A DNA stretch of 64,000 nucleotides, taken from positions 5,642,001 through 5,706,000 of the forward strand of contig NC_016631.1 in the NCBI RefSeq assembly GCF_000178955.2, written 5' to 3'. Position 1 is the first letter of the stretch; each line of letters begins with the position of its first letter. Origin of the DNA: Granulicella mallensis MP5ACTX8. GTDB taxonomy: Bacteria; Acidobacteriota; Terriglobia; Terriglobales; Acidobacteriaceae. Positions 1-9,375 of the stretch are shown piece by piece. The notes under the pieces are model-generated. The model was given only the letters and a program-made list of their open reading frames with translations. It was not told the origin of the DNA and did not search any database. Position numbers and translations under genes: made by a program.

Positions 1-461
1 CCACGCTGCAGATGACTCTTTACCGTCGCTACCGGCTGGCCCAGCAGCTTTGCAATCTCATCCGGCAACATCTCTTCCTGGTACCGCAACACCACAGCCA
101 CACGCATCGACTCTGGCAGGGCCCGCAGCAGCTCTTCCAGCCGCGCTTCGATGCCGGCATCCAGCCGTGTGTTCTCATTCTCCACGTGCTGGTCTTCCAT
201 CCACTCTTCCGCGGCAGCTTCGGGCTGGCGCGACTTCCTCCGCAGAGCGTCGGTGGCGCGATGCACGGTGACCCGTCGCAGCCAGAAGCGCACATGGTCC
301 GCGCTCGTCAGCCGCTCGGAGCCGCGATAGAGCTCTAGAAAGACGTCCTGGGCGACCTCCTCGGCCGCTCCGTACTCCCCGGTGACGCGCAGGGCGATAG
401 AAAACACCATCTTCTGATGGGTCTCGACCAGTGTCCGAAACTGGGTTGCTTCCATGCTCAT
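1..461 (-). CDS. ECF-family RNA polymerase sigma factor (3' end outside window)
   Basis: Redirects RNA polymerase to a regulon, usually in response to an extracytoplasmic signal. The visible 153 codons hold region 2 (RVTGEYGAAEEVAQDVF, then FWLRRVTVHRATDALRR) and the start of region 4 (LRYQEEMLPDEIAKLLG, then VATVKSHLQR), which is the standard ECF order. Two in-frame ATGs lie at 461 and 455; 461 is the outer bound and the choice is open. The gene runs off the window after the region 4 recognition helix, so only a short tail is missing. No anti-sigma gene is visible because its usual place, downstream, is outside the window. The family call is firm; the ECF subgroup is unknown. Confidence 0.9.
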   Translation of the reverse strand, partial: MSMEATQFRTLVETHQKMVFSIALRVTGEYGAAEEVAQDVFLELYRGSERLTSADHVRFWLRRVTVHRATDALRRKSRQPEAAAEEWMEDQHVENENTRLDAGIEARLEELLRALPESMRVAVVLRYQEEMLPDEIAKLLGQPVATVKSHLQR

Positions 462-731
462 CCGCGCGCTTGCTTCCGTATCACTTTGCCTGCTTACTTC
501 TCTATACGCAAAAAGAAGGCCGCCGGAATGCAAAATCTTTGCGGTGGGGAAAGATTTTTGGGAACCCCAGCTAAATGAGCAACTTATGGAGAACGGATGA
601 ATAGCTTATGGAGGGTGTCTCATTAAGGGCACGGCTTCATACACGCTTTACGACAAAACACGCACGGACAATATCTGCGCCATGATCATGCGCGCCTGAC
701 AAGCGCTCCCTTGGACCATTTACCGCCGGTT
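462..731. other. Intergenic region, no gene
   Basis: This stretch lies between the sigma factor start and the stop of the next minus-strand gene. It carries a direct repeat of CTTATGGAG at about 581 and 608, a possible protein-binding site, but no ORF that looks coding. The promoter of the sigma gene should lie at the low-coordinate end. Confidence 0.4.
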
Positions 732-1565
732 TCAGCGCAGCAGCAGGGCCGCTGCCTGTGGAACCGTAATGTTCTGGTCCAGAACCTGGAAGTCGCGCCG
801 CCGGAGATCGAGGTTGTAATCGATCGTCTTGAAGAGCGCCGCCTTCCCGTGGACCTCCGTAGCGACATGCAGCGTGTGCCAGCGCCCATCGACGATCTGG
901 CGGTCGCTGACGAAGGTCGTTCCGGTATGCACGTTCGCCAGCAGGCCGAAGCCGATACCGACGTCCTGGATCAGGTGAAACTCAAGGTGAATTAGCCGCA
1001 GGTCACGGGCGTCGATGGCGATTCGGCCAGCCATGCCATGCAGAATCCGCTCCTCGATGCCGCTGGGCGAGTACTGCATGTTCGGGTGGAAGTCCATGTA
1101 CCAGACGCCCTGTTGCAGGCGAACGTTGTCGAACGTATAGTCGCGGGGCAGGACGTCGAGCATCTCGCGCGCACGCTTCTCTTCGTTGCGGGTGTTCTGC
1201 TCGTGGTGGATGAACTCTTCGGGATGCTCCTGGATGCGAGTCAGACGTGCGCGCTCCCGCTGGACTCGATCCGCGGAGAGGGGCTTGCCGTCCTCGGCGA
1301 GCAGAAGACGAACACGGCCGGCGTAGGTCTCCACGACACGCTCCGTCCACAGATGCCCGCCGGTACGGTCCGAATTCTCGTTGGAGACGTACTCGTAGCG
1401 CGCATGATCGTTCGAGGCTTCGCGCTCGTTGGCGATCATCGTCTTCACGAGCTGCAACGGCGTCTGAGGACCCGAGGTCTGCGCGGTGAGTGCGCCTCCA
1501 GACCCCACACCCAGCAGGGTAGCTGCCATCGTCGCCATGCCCAACATACGCCGAGCAGTCATCAT
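732..1565 (-). CDS. Secreted protein of unknown function
   Basis: I do not recognise a named family. The product is 277 aa when started at the ATG at 1565, which puts a typical signal peptide (basic MMTARR, hydrophobic core ending GGALTAQ) at the N-terminus. A longer reading from a TTG at 1607 adds 14 residues that do not fit a signal peptide. The mature part is rich in charged residues and alternating hydrophobics. It ends in beta-strand-like segments (DLRLIHLEFHLIQD, then TTFVSDRQIVDGRWHTLHVATEVHG) reminiscent of LolA/outer-membrane-lipoprotein-sorting folds, but this is only an impression. It is probably periplasmic or envelope-attached. No functional residues can be assigned. Confidence 0.7.
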   Translation of the reverse strand: MMTARRMLGMATMAATLLGVGSGGALTAQTSGPQTPLQLVKTMIANEREASNDHARYEYVSNENSDRTGGHLWTERVVETYAGRVRLLLAEDGKPLSADRVQRERARLTRIQEHPEEFIHHEQNTRNEEKRAREMLDVLPRDYTFDNVRLQQGVWYMDFHPNMQYSPSGIEERILHGMAGRIAIDARDLRLIHLEFHLIQDVGIGFGLLANVHTGTTFVSDRQIVDGRWHTLHVATEVHGKAALFKTIDYNLDLRRRDFQVLDQNITVPQAAALLLR

Positions 1566-1714
1566 TGACCGCAGTGTAGCGCTCTGCGCCTGCGCAGGAT
1601 GTTTCAATTGTGTAAGAAGATTGTCAGTAGTAGAGAAATGCAGTTTTTCTTGTTGGAATCTTGCTGTGAGATAGAGATACCCCAGATGTTCCTGTTCATC
1701 CCCTCCACAAAATC

Positions 1715-1938
1715 GTCATCCTGAGCGCAGCAACTCGCGCACTTTGCGAGTTGCTGCGCTCAGGACCGAAGGACCCCGAGGGGTTGACCTCGCCTATGCT
1801 GTCGGAAACTTTCCACCTCAAGAGTCCAGGCTCGAGCTCTTGAGGTGGAGAAGGTGCGAAGTGCATGGGTAAGATAGCAAGCCTCGGGGTCCTTCGACTT
1901 CGCGTCCCAAAAAACTGGGACGCTTCGCTCAGGATGAC
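1715..1938. repeat. Dispersed palindromic repeat, family A, copy 1
   Basis: About 224 bp bounded by GTCATCCTGAGCG and its inverse CGCTCAGGATGAC. Inside, CGAAGGACCCCGAGG is mirrored by CCTCGGGGTCCTTCG, and a central CTCAAGAG/CTCTTGAG hairpin is present. The left arm is itself a 19-bp perfect inverted repeat (from 1719) around GCACTTT. The same architecture recurs at 11550, 15428, 17383, 32011, 38790 and 52933. Confidence 0.9.
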
Positions 1939-1979
1939 GCCTCTGTGGGGAAATAAAAACGCTGCTATCTCGATTGCGG

Positions 1980-3473
1980 CTAGAACTTATAGATCACATC
2001 CATACCCGCAAAGAACTGGTTCCGCGCCGTGCCGTTGTTATAGCCCAGGCGGTCCCACGAGTGGTCGAAACGAATCTCCGGCCGCAGCATGATCGTGCTG
2101 CCGATGTACTTCGTCGCATACAACGTGTTCTCCGTGTACTTGCCGGCGATGCCGGTGCGCTGGCCCTTCTTGTCGTCGAGAAAGTCCGAGCGGAAGCCGA
2201 ACATCAGCTTCGAGTTCACCTCACGGTTGATGTAGTTCACCACCGCATACTCCGGGGCATTGCAGGACGGCTCGTTGGGAGCGCAGAAGGCACCGTTAGC
2301 GCCAAGCTCTGTCGGAGCGGGATTGGCTACATTCCCGGCCACGTTGGGCACCTCTCGCTCGTACATGTACCAGGCCTCGGTCGCCATGTGCCACTTCGCG
2401 TTGAACTTGTGGTACCAGGTGCCGTCGTAATCCTGCAGGTTGTTGTACGCGTACTTGCCGTCGTTGATGCCGTTGGCGCAGGCATAGAAGTTGTCGTGAT
2501 TGCTGCTGGTCGAGTAGTCGAGACACGCAATGACCGAAGGCTTGCGATCGTCCGACCATGGCGCAACGTCATGCCCTGCCGAGAGCCCCAACTGCACGAT
2601 CCACTGCTTGTTCAGCTTTAGCGTGCCGATGATGCCGGTATCGGTAAAGGGGTCGATCGAATAGAGCAGCGAGTGCGTCATGTTGTAGTTGTTCGGAGCG
2701 AGCTGCGCTTCGATGCCGGGCACAGAAAGGAAACGTCCGATTCGGATATTCAGTCCATCCTTCACCGGGAAGTACAGATCGGCATACTCCAACACGGGGT
2801 CGAAGCCATAGCGGCGATTCTTCTGCAGCAACTGCTGGCTGAGGTAGTCCTTCGCCGTGGTGAAACGATAGTCGATGCCGTAGAACGCCGTGAGGTGATA
2901 ACCGAAGTCGAAGTGTGTCGTCTGCACCGTATTCGGCAGGCGCTCGAGGTAGACCACCGCCTGGTTGAGCTCGATGCGGTTGGGGAAGATGTCGTACGTA
3001 ACGGGAAAGTTATTCGTGCCCGACGTGCTGACATTGAAGCTTGGCGCGGCCCAGCCATAGATCTTGGTACGGCTGTTCTGCAGCTTGAGCGCGGTCATCA
3101 GCGGATAGACGTTGCCGTCAGGAGCACCGATGTCCGGCGAGCCGCCGTAACCCCAGTCCGTATTTGGGAACGGCGAGGAGTCGAGTGGCGCTTCGAGGGC
3201 GCGGCGCGCTGGTGCTGGGCCGGAGGGCAGTTTTCCTGTCCAGTCATCGACATAGAAGCGGCCTAGCCGCTGAAAGAAGTTGCCGCTTTGCAGCTCAGCC
3301 TGGTGCTGGGCAGCGGTATCGGCGGCTGCCTGCAGAAGGGCCGCTGAAGCAGTAGCATACGGCTGAAGATTCCCCTCGGGAATCTCCGTGGCGTGTGCGT
3401 AAGGAATAACACTAAAAGCAAGTAGGGCGGTTACAAAAACGAGTTTTGTGAATCGCGGGGCCGGGTCTCTCAT
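1980..3473 (-). CDS. Outer-membrane beta-barrel protein, BBP2/OmpL-like porin
   Basis: Predicted outer-membrane channel of the putative beta-barrel porin-2 family. The ATG at 3473 is preceded by GGAGAGGT and starts directly at a signal peptide (MRDPAPRFTKLVFVTALLAF, ending AHA), giving 497 aa. An upstream ATG at 3524 would add 17 non-signal residues. Family hallmarks visible: YGWAAPSFNVST, the long hydrophilic barrel with ELNQAVVYLERLP, LYFPVKDGLNIRIGRF, NNYNMTHSLLYSIDPFTDTGI, and a C-terminal aromatic ending (FAGMDVIYKF) suited to BAM recognition. It lies downstream of an Oar-like receptor on the same strand, so the two may serve uptake of the same nutrient. The substrate is unknown. Confidence 0.85.
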   Translation of the reverse strand: MRDPAPRFTKLVFVTALLAFSVIPYAHATEIPEGNLQPYATASAALLQAAADTAAQHQAELQSGNFFQRLGRFYVDDWTGKLPSGPAPARRALEAPLDSSPFPNTDWGYGGSPDIGAPDGNVYPLMTALKLQNSRTKIYGWAAPSFNVSTSGTNNFPVTYDIFPNRIELNQAVVYLERLPNTVQTTHFDFGYHLTAFYGIDYRFTTAKDYLSQQLLQKNRRYGFDPVLEYADLYFPVKDGLNIRIGRFLSVPGIEAQLAPNNYNMTHSLLYSIDPFTDTGIIGTLKLNKQWIVQLGLSAGHDVAPWSDDRKPSVIACLDYSTSSNHDNFYACANGINDGKYAYNNLQDYDGTWYHKFNAKWHMATEAWYMYEREVPNVAGNVANPAPTELGANGAFCAPNEPSCNAPEYAVVNYINREVNSKLMFGFRSDFLDDKKGQRTGIAGKYTENTLYATKYIGSTIMLRPEIRFDHSWDRLGYNNGTARNQFFAGMDVIYKF

Positions 3474-3670
3474 ACCTCTCCGATGACGACTGCAGCCCAA
3501 AGCGTTCGGGTGCAGATGCGCCATCGATAAGGGTAGTCACAGACACATAAAGAAAAGCTAAAGGATTGATAAAGAATATTTAGAGGCTGGCTGGTATCGG
3601 GCGGGCCGGAATTACATCTCTGTATCCCGGCCCACCCGATACCAACCGCTCTTTCTTCTACAAGTGCTCC

Positions 3671-6600
3671 TTAGAACTCAAGCCGGAGAGCGACCTGGCC
3701 TGTACGGTTGCCGGCATTTTCTGCCGTCTGTTGTGCGTTCAATACACCAAACTGAAGTGGTTCGCTGATGTTCGTCACTGGTGGTGCGAAGTTGGTGTGG
3801 TTCAGGATGTTGGTGAAGGTCGACTCGAAGCGAAGATGCAAATTATTCCGAATCTCGAAGACCTTAGCCAGGCCTGCGCTCACTGCAATGGTGCCGGGCC
3901 CTTCGAGGCTTCCAACACCTGCATTACCGATGCGTGCCGCACCTACTGGTGTTGGGGCAAAGGCGCAGAGGTTGAATAACGTTCCGGGCGTCGGCGTGCA
4001 GCTTGGATTCGCCGCAATCACACCCATTTGACGAGGATTGCCAACCCGGTCAGGACGGACGATCGAACCATCTCCAGAAGGATCCGTATTGGTCTGATCG
4101 TGGTTGACGCTGTCCGTCGGTGTCAAATAGGGTCCCGTTTCCAGCAACGTGATCGTGTTTACGTTCCAGCCCCCGAAGATAGTGCTCAGGGCACGAGAGT
4201 CAGCCAACCACTGCCGGCCCTTGCCGAAGGGCAGTTCATACGTGCCCGAAACCAGCAGACGCTGACGGCGCGTTCCAACTACATTGCCGTTGTTGGCGCT
4301 GATGTCGAAACGATTCAGATCCGCAAGGCCATAGCGAGTCTCGCCCTGGAACGTTGTAGGAGCATCGCCCTGGCCGTCGCTGACGTTATGCGCCCAGGTA
4401 TAGTTCGCCTGATAGGACAGCCCGCGCGACGTTTTGTGCGAAGCTTCTAACTCCAGAGCCTGATAATCCTGGAAACCCAGATTCTCTGTAGAGAAGATAA
4501 CTCCCCAGTTCTGGAAAGGGGCATTGGCAAAGTTGTAGGGCGTCGCGCTGGGCTTTGTCTGATTCAGGTTTACGGTGACGGGGAGGCGGTAGGAGTTCAT
4601 ACCTACGTAGCTCACACGAACCGAAGTATAGGAGGTAACCTCGCGCTCAACCGTAAGGTTCCACTGTTCCGACTGAGCATCGCGATAGTGTGGATCGGTA
4701 GCCTGTTCGAGTTCGCCACCACCAAACTGCAGACCCGCATTCGGCGGTGTAACGTGCGGAAAGGTGAAGATCGGCATACCTGTCGGCTTGCCGTTTGTTC
4801 CAGTGGGGTTGTTCTGCCAGGTGTTGACGACAGCCTGCGGGTTGCTTTCGTTGTTGTTCTGAAGTTGACCGAGGGCAGTTACCGTGAAGATGCCAAAGCC
4901 CGCACGAATCACCGTCTTATCGTCGCTGAAGGGACGATAAGCCAGGCTGATGCGCGGATCGAAGTTCTTGAAGTATGTCTGCCGGAGACCTGTGGCCAGA
5001 CCATCCTGCTGATTGGTCACTACGGGCGTGCAGGTAGCGGCGTTGTAGTTCGGATTGACACCACCCAGTCCGCAGGCATTGAACGATGCCAGGAAGGCCG
5101 GAGCTGGTCCAAGTCCATTCAACAGTACGTTGTTGACGATAATGGCACCCTGTCCATTCGCGCCTACACCAGCATAGTTCGGATCGAAGTTAGCCTGGAT
5201 TCCATTCTTGTCGACAAAGGGGGGAAGCAGTTCCCAACGGAGACCGTAGCTGATGGTCAGGCGATCGCTTGCCTGCCATTGATCCTGGGCATAGACACCT
5301 GTCTGCATTCCACCCGCATCGTCACGCGGTCCTGTAACGGCAAAGTAAGTCGTATTAGGAGCACCCAGCAATAGATCGCCGAAGGCATTTCCCGTAAAGG
5401 CACCTTGATTGAAGGTAAATAAACCGTAGTCGTCAGAAGGTGTCTCGATCTCCGGCACAGCAAAGCGAACCCAGCGAATATCTACACCGGCACGCATGGT
5501 GTGCCGGCCCCTGCTATAGGTCAGGTTATCCGCAAGCTGCTTGGTGGTAGATTGCGTCGGGCCAACGTGGTCTCTGCCGATCGGAGTGAAACCGGTACCA
5601 TCCGAAAATACGATGGTGGGAAAGCCCTGGTCGGTAGGGTGATTTGAAACATTGACACCCTGGTTGCCATTGACCTGAATATTCAAGCCTTGAATAGCTG
5701 CCGCACCCTCAATGGGGAAGTTCGGAGACAGGATGGTATCCGTGAAACCATAACGGAACTCATTCAACAGCTGGCTGCTGATGATGTAGTTATGAGAGAC
5801 CAGGAAGCTACGGTCGTGCTCGGTATCGACATCGTTCGGCAACAGCGGATTTACAGTATTTACCGTAAGGTTCTTCCGATTGAAACGAGCATAGACCTGC
5901 TGCTTCGAAGTAAGGACCTGGTCGATACGCGCATCGAAGCCATCTGTATTCGATGGGATCGGAACGAGCGTTTGATAGTTGAAACCGTTACCGTTCGGAG
6001 CGTTCGGCAAAGGATAATACTGGTTCAGGAGTGCCGAGGCAAAAGGACTTACCGGGATGTTTGTGTTTGCCGGATAGGGTTGCCCCGTCGCCGGATTGTT
6101 CAGCACCTGGCCGAACTCGGACAGATTGCCTGCCCGTTCAAGCGCGTCAGGCACGGTATACTGCTCTGCCTGCGAAGTCCGTCTCCGGTTACCTTCATAG
6201 TCGAAAAAGAAGAACGTCTTATCGTGGCCGTTATAAAGATGCGGAATGATGACCGGACCGCCGATGCTGCCGCCAAAGGTATTGAAGTGCTTGGGCGCCT
6301 TCTCCGTAAAGTTCAGAACGCGAGCGTCGAGGGCGTCGTTCTGAAGATATTCGAAGACGTTTCCATGGAAATTATTCGTTCCGCCCTTGCTGGTGAAGGT
6401 TACGTCGGCCACCTGGGAGAACTCTGCATTGTTATTGAAGGCTGTGACCTTGAGTTCGCCGATGCCTTCAGGCGAGGGATAGGGGTTCGTTCCAGCAGCG
6501 CTGTTGAAAATGTTCGCCGTCGAAATACCATCGACCGAAAATCCGATCTGGTTTGCCGTAGCGCCACCGATGGCGACGTTGCCCGAGCTATCCTGCTGCA

Positions 6601-7180
6601 CGTTCGGAGAGGTCTCTAACGAAGCGAGCGGGCTGGTAGTCGAGGCACGGAAGTTGAGGGGCAACTGGCCGATCTCGGCGGTTCCCTTCGAATCGCCAAT
6701 GATTCCGTTTTCCGTATTGATATGGTTGGCCGAGGTGGTTACCTGAACTTCAGTTACCTGTGTCGCAACAGGCATCGTGAGAGTAATACGAAGGTCCTGG
6801 CGGGCTGCAATGGTAATACCGTTGACCGTCGTTTCAGCGAAACCCTCGTGCTGTCCGCGAATGGTATATCTGCCGGCAAGGACGTTCTCGAGGGTATAGC
6901 TTCCGGTGTTATCGGTCTTCGCGACACGGTCGGTATTTTTATCGATGTCATGCAGTGTGATCTGCGTGTCCGGCACGGCGGCGCCGGTGTTATCCAGGGC
7001 AAGTCCACGAATGCTTCCGAAGGTGGACTGTGCAGTTGCCTGAGGGGCGGCCATGAAGAGCATCCCGAACAGAACAACGAGGGTGCTCAATAAATGACGC
7101 TGCTTGAAAACTAATTTACGAAGTGAAAAGGAATTTGCTTGATCCCTTTTGCGCGAGATTTCTACTTGATGCTCCAACAA
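3671..7180 (-). CDS. Oar-like TonB-dependent outer-membrane receptor with carboxypeptidase-regulatory-like N-terminus
   Basis: Large outer-membrane protein (1169 aa) of the Oar/TonB-dependent type that is abundant in Acidobacteriota and usually linked to glycan or peptide uptake. Order: signal peptide (FKQRHLLSTLVVLFGMLFM, ending ATA), carboxypeptidase-regulatory-like fold (STFGSIRGLALDNTGAAVPD, TDNTGSYTLENVLAGRYTI), plug-like domain (GGATANQIGFSVDGI, FTSKGGTNNFHGNVFEYLQN), then a long barrel ending QVALRLEF. The start is a TTG at 7180 with GGAGG eight bases upstream; no ATG lies near the signal peptide, and a GTG at 7288 would add 36 residues without signal character. The gene is monocistronic or leads the BBP2 porin gene. 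The ligand is unknown. Confidence 0.9.
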   Translation of the reverse strand: MLEHQVEISRKRDQANSFSLRKLVFKQRHLLSTLVVLFGMLFMAAPQATAQSTFGSIRGLALDNTGAAVPDTQITLHDIDKNTDRVAKTDNTGSYTLENVLAGRYTIRGQHEGFAETTVNGITIAARQDLRITLTMPVATQVTEVQVTTSANHINTENGIIGDSKGTAEIGQLPLNFRASTTSPLASLETSPNVQQDSSGNVAIGGATANQIGFSVDGISTANIFNSAAGTNPYPSPEGIGELKVTAFNNNAEFSQVADVTFTSKGGTNNFHGNVFEYLQNDALDARVLNFTEKAPKHFNTFGGSIGGPVIIPHLYNGHDKTFFFFDYEGNRRRTSQAEQYTVPDALERAGNLSEFGQVLNNPATGQPYPANTNIPVSPFASALLNQYYPLPNAPNGNGFNYQTLVPIPSNTDGFDARIDQVLTSKQQVYARFNRKNLTVNTVNPLLPNDVDTEHDRSFLVSHNYIISSQLLNEFRYGFTDTILSPNFPIEGAAAIQGLNIQVNGNQGVNVSNHPTDQGFPTIVFSDGTGFTPIGRDHVGPTQSTTKQLADNLTYSRGRHTMRAGVDIRWVRFAVPEIETPSDDYGLFTFNQGAFTGNAFGDLLLGAPNTTYFAVTGPRDDAGGMQTGVYAQDQWQASDRLTISYGLRWELLPPFVDKNGIQANFDPNYAGVGANGQGAIIVNNVLLNGLGPAPAFLASFNACGLGGVNPNYNAATCTPVVTNQQDGLATGLRQTYFKNFDPRISLAYRPFSDDKTVIRAGFGIFTVTALGQLQNNNESNPQAVVNTWQNNPTGTNGKPTGMPIFTFPHVTPPNAGLQFGGGELEQATDPHYRDAQSEQWNLTVEREVTSYTSVRVSYVGMNSYRLPVTVNLNQTKPSATPYNFANAPFQNWGVIFSTENLGFQDYQALELEASHKTSRGLSYQANYTWAHNVSDGQGDAPTTFQGETRYGLADLNRFDISANNGNVVGTRRQRLLVSGTYELPFGKGRQWLADSRALSTIFGGWNVNTITLLETGPYLTPTDSVNHDQTNTDPSGDGSIVRPDRVGNPRQMGVIAANPSCTPTPGTLFNLCAFAPTPVGAARIGNAGVGSLEGPGTIAVSAGLAKVFEIRNNLHLRFESTFTNILNHTNFAPPVTNISEPLQFGVLNAQQTAENAGNRTGQVALRLEF

Positions 7181-7365
7181 GATTACTGCCTCCAAATGCA
7201 AACACAACAAAGAATGCGAAACTACCGGCGAAGCGGGTTGTATGGCTCCTCTAGACGAGGCCATGGGGGTTCTCCAATCTGTCAGCACGACTGACGGCGT
7301 ATGTCTTATGAAAGCCCCGCAGCCATAATGGCGGCATAATGAAATGCAAAAAACACATATGGTTT

Positions 7366-7398
7366 ACTTATGAATTCTTAAGGCACTTATGAGTTCTT
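7366..7398. promoter_or_regulatory. Direct repeat upstream of the Oar-like receptor
   Basis: ACTTATGAATTCTT at 7366-7379 and ACTTATGAGTTCTT at 7385-7398, 13 of 14 bases identical and 19 bp apart. They lie about 190 bp upstream of the receptor's TTG start in an AT-rich stretch. Spacing near two helical turns suggests binding by a regulator acting on one face of the DNA. The regulator is unknown. Confidence 0.4.
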
Positions 7399-7497
7399 TA
7401 TGTTTTGAAAAGGGCCAGCCTGTTGACTTCGTGGTAGCTGGATAAATAACAGGGAGCTTAGAGGACAATAAGCTCGACTAGCCTTTGTTTTTTTGTT

Positions 7498-7661
7498 GTC
7501 ATTCCGAGCGTAGCGAGCGAACCTGCTGTCTCCCGCTCTTCGTTCGTATTACCCGAGAAGATGTGGTCTGGAACCGGAGCGTTTGAGTTGACGCACAGCG
7601 TTTGTGGTGGCACGGGCAAAAAACGGGAGACAGCAGGTTCGCTCGCTGCGCTCGGAATGAC
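7498..7661. repeat. Dispersed palindromic repeat, family B, copy 1
   Basis: About 164 bp bounded by GTCATTCCGAGCG and CGCTCGGAATGAC. Inner arms are CTGCTGTCTCCCG and CGGGAGACAGCAG, around a centre containing CAGCGTTTGTGGTGGCA. The flanks extend the symmetry (TTTTGTTGTC against GACAACAAGAAAAG) and are followed by a purine-rich CAAAGGCAA/GAGGCA tract to about 7737. Related copies lie at 22481, 29071 and 37337. Confidence 0.85.
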
Positions 7662-7831
7662 AACAAGAAAAGCAAAGGCAAAGGCAACAACAGAGGCAGA
7701 GGCAAGAGAAAGAGAAAGAGCAAAAACATAGCATCGCCACTGCAGGGCTTAGCGATGTGCCCGTTCTCCAGAGCGCATGCCCAATGCCTGAGCCTTTCCG
7801 AAAACGAGTCCGGGCAGCTACCATCGGGCAC

Positions 7832-8362
7832 ATGGTGCAATTGCGCGAAGTCACGGTAATCGCCGCTCCCCTTGAACGCGTCTTCGATCTCGCGCGTTCC
7901 ATCGAAGTGCATTTGCTGGACAACATTCACTTCGGGGAACAGGCCACTGCGGGCACTCGCACAGGGCTTCACGGCATGGGCGAACAGGTGATGTGGCAGG
8001 CGCGGCACTTCTTTGTGCGGCAGACTTTGGTCAGCCTGATTACGGCCTTCGACTCGCCGCGCTACTTTCAGGACACGATGCTGCGCGGAGCGTTTCGCTC
8101 CATGCAGCATGACCATTTCTTTCGCAAGGTTCAGCCTGCAGATGATGGCTCGCCGCGTACCGAGATGACGGACGAGTTCCGCTTTGCCGCGCCGATATTG
8201 GAAGGTGGCCTGCTGGCTGAGTTCTTTGTGCTGCGCCGTTATATGCGCAACCTCTTGCGGGAGCGCAATGCGGTCATCAAGCGGGTTGCGGAATCGGACG
8301 AGTGGCAGCAGTATCTGCCATCGGTACCGGCACATACTGAGACCCAAGGGGTGACGCCATGA
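7832..8362 (+). CDS. SRPBCC-family (START/polyketide-cyclase fold) protein
   Basis: Small soluble protein, 176 aa, with the hydrophobic ligand-binding SRPBCC fold. The N-terminal pattern VQLREVTVIAAPLERVFDLARSIEVHL is characteristic, followed by strand-rich DSPRYFQDTMLRGAFRSMQHDHFF and the long C-terminal helix LRRYMRNLLRERNAVIKRVAE. The ATG at 7832 begins exactly at the fold; a GTG at 7757 would add 25 residues drawn from repeat-flanking DNA. No convincing Shine-Dalgarno sequence is seen. Members range from lipid carriers to enzymes, so the ligand cannot be given. It is flanked on both sides by family B repeat sequence and is probably transcribed alone. Confidence 0.8.
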   Translation: MVQLREVTVIAAPLERVFDLARSIEVHLLDNIHFGEQATAGTRTGLHGMGEQVMWQARHFFVRQTLVSLITAFDSPRYFQDTMLRGAFRSMQHDHFFRKVQPADDGSPRTEMTDEFRFAAPILEGGLLAEFFVLRRYMRNLLRERNAVIKRVAESDEWQQYLPSVPAHTETQGVTP

Positions 8363-8373
8363 CCATGCGAACG

Positions 8374-8420
8374 GGAAGCAGATTCCCTTCGGGAATGACA
8401 ACCAGAAAAGCAAAATCAAC
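8374..8420. repeat. Partial family B repeat
   Basis: A short half-copy: AGCAGATTCCCTTCGGGAATGACAACCAGAAAAGC. It matches the right end and purine tail of the full family B copies and forms a small hairpin around CCCTTCGGG, just after the SRPBCC stop codon. It may act as a transcription-end or mRNA-stability element. Confidence 0.6.
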
Positions 8421-8502
8421 GACAGATGCCGTGGCCACCCGGCACCCCGCACCGATTCTTCGCCTTCACACCTAACCCGCTCATCTATCCTTGAGCTATC
8501 TC

Positions 8503-9345
8503 ATGACGCTTCGTGACACCCTCGCCGAAACCTCCGCCCGCATCCTCCGCCGCGATGCCGAGACGCTGCTCGCGCATGTGCTCGGCCATCCCCGTGCGTG
8601 GCTCCTCGCACATCCCGAGGAAGAGCTCGATGCCGCGCAGGCAGAGACCTTTCTCGGACTTGCAGCCCGCCGCGCAGCGGGTGAACCGCTGCAATATCTG
8701 ACCGGCGTGCAGGAGTTCTACGGTCTGTCATTGCGTGTGACGCCCGAGGTACTGATTCCCCGCCCCGAGACCGAGCACCTGGTCGAAGCCGTTATCCTCT
8801 GGGCCACGCAGTTTCACGATGGCCGCATCCTGCGCATCGCCGATGTCGGGACAGGTTCGGGCGCCATCGCCATCGCCCTGGCCACGCATCTCGCAGGGGT
8901 GGCGCTTGTGGCCATCGATCAATCCGAGGGAGCACTCGCCGTCGCCGAAGAGAATGCGCACGCCCTGGGATGCAGAGAGCGCATCACCTTCCTGCGCAAC
9001 GATCTGCTCAAAGACCTGAGCAGTGCTCTTCCCCACTATCCGCCGTTCGATGCCATCGTCTCCAACCCGCCGTACATCCCCCTTGGCGATGCCGCGACGA
9101 TGCAGGTGGAAGTGGTACAGCATGAGCCTCACAGCGCCCTCTTTGCAGGTGACGACGGGCTTGCCATCTACCAGCGCTTGATTCCCCAGGCGCACGCCGC
9201 CCTGCACCCCTGCGGTCTGCTCGCCATGGAGATCGGATTCGGACAGCGGCCTGCACTGGAGGAGTTACTCGTGGATTGGAGCAACGTGCGCTTCGTGGAT
9301 GACTATGCGGGCATACCGCGGATCGTGCTGGCGGAGCGGGTTTAG
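8503..9345 (+). CDS. prmC: Release factor glutamine N5-methyltransferase
   Basis: Methylates the GGQ glutamine of peptide release factors 1 and 2 using SAM, which promotes efficient termination. The 280-aa product has the N-terminal helical domain (ILRRDAETLLAHVLGHPRAWLLAHPEEEL), the linker LTGVQEFYGL, the substrate motif PRPETEHLVE, SAM motif I (IADVGTGSGAIAIAL) and the catalytic NPPY motif (IVSNPPYIP). Length and motif order match PrmC/HemK. The ATG at 8503 fits family N-termini; a TTG at 8491 in frame adds four residues and cannot be excluded. It is often next to prfA, but not here. Confidence 0.95.
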   Translation: MTLRDTLAETSARILRRDAETLLAHVLGHPRAWLLAHPEEELDAAQAETFLGLAARRAAGEPLQYLTGVQEFYGLSLRVTPEVLIPRPETEHLVEAVILWATQFHDGRILRIADVGTGSGAIAIALATHLAGVALVAIDQSEGALAVAEENAHALGCRERITFLRNDLLKDLSSALPHYPPFDAIVSNPPYIPLGDAATMQVEVVQHEPHSALFAGDDGLAIYQRLIPQAHAALHPCGLLAMEIGFGQRPALEELLVDWSNVRFVDDYAGIPRIVLAERV

Positions 9346-9375
9346 AGATAGCACGATGTGTTTTTTATCTTTGAT

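Noticed and set aside
1715..1938. Family A repeats considered as insertion sequences
   Set aside because: At about 220 bp they contain no transposase ORF; a non-autonomous or REP-like element is the better reading.
7499..8452. 317-aa minus-strand ORF with hydrophobic Leu-rich tail
   Set aside because: It covers two family B repeats and the antisense of the SRPBCC gene; the hydrophobic tail is from the purine tract complement.
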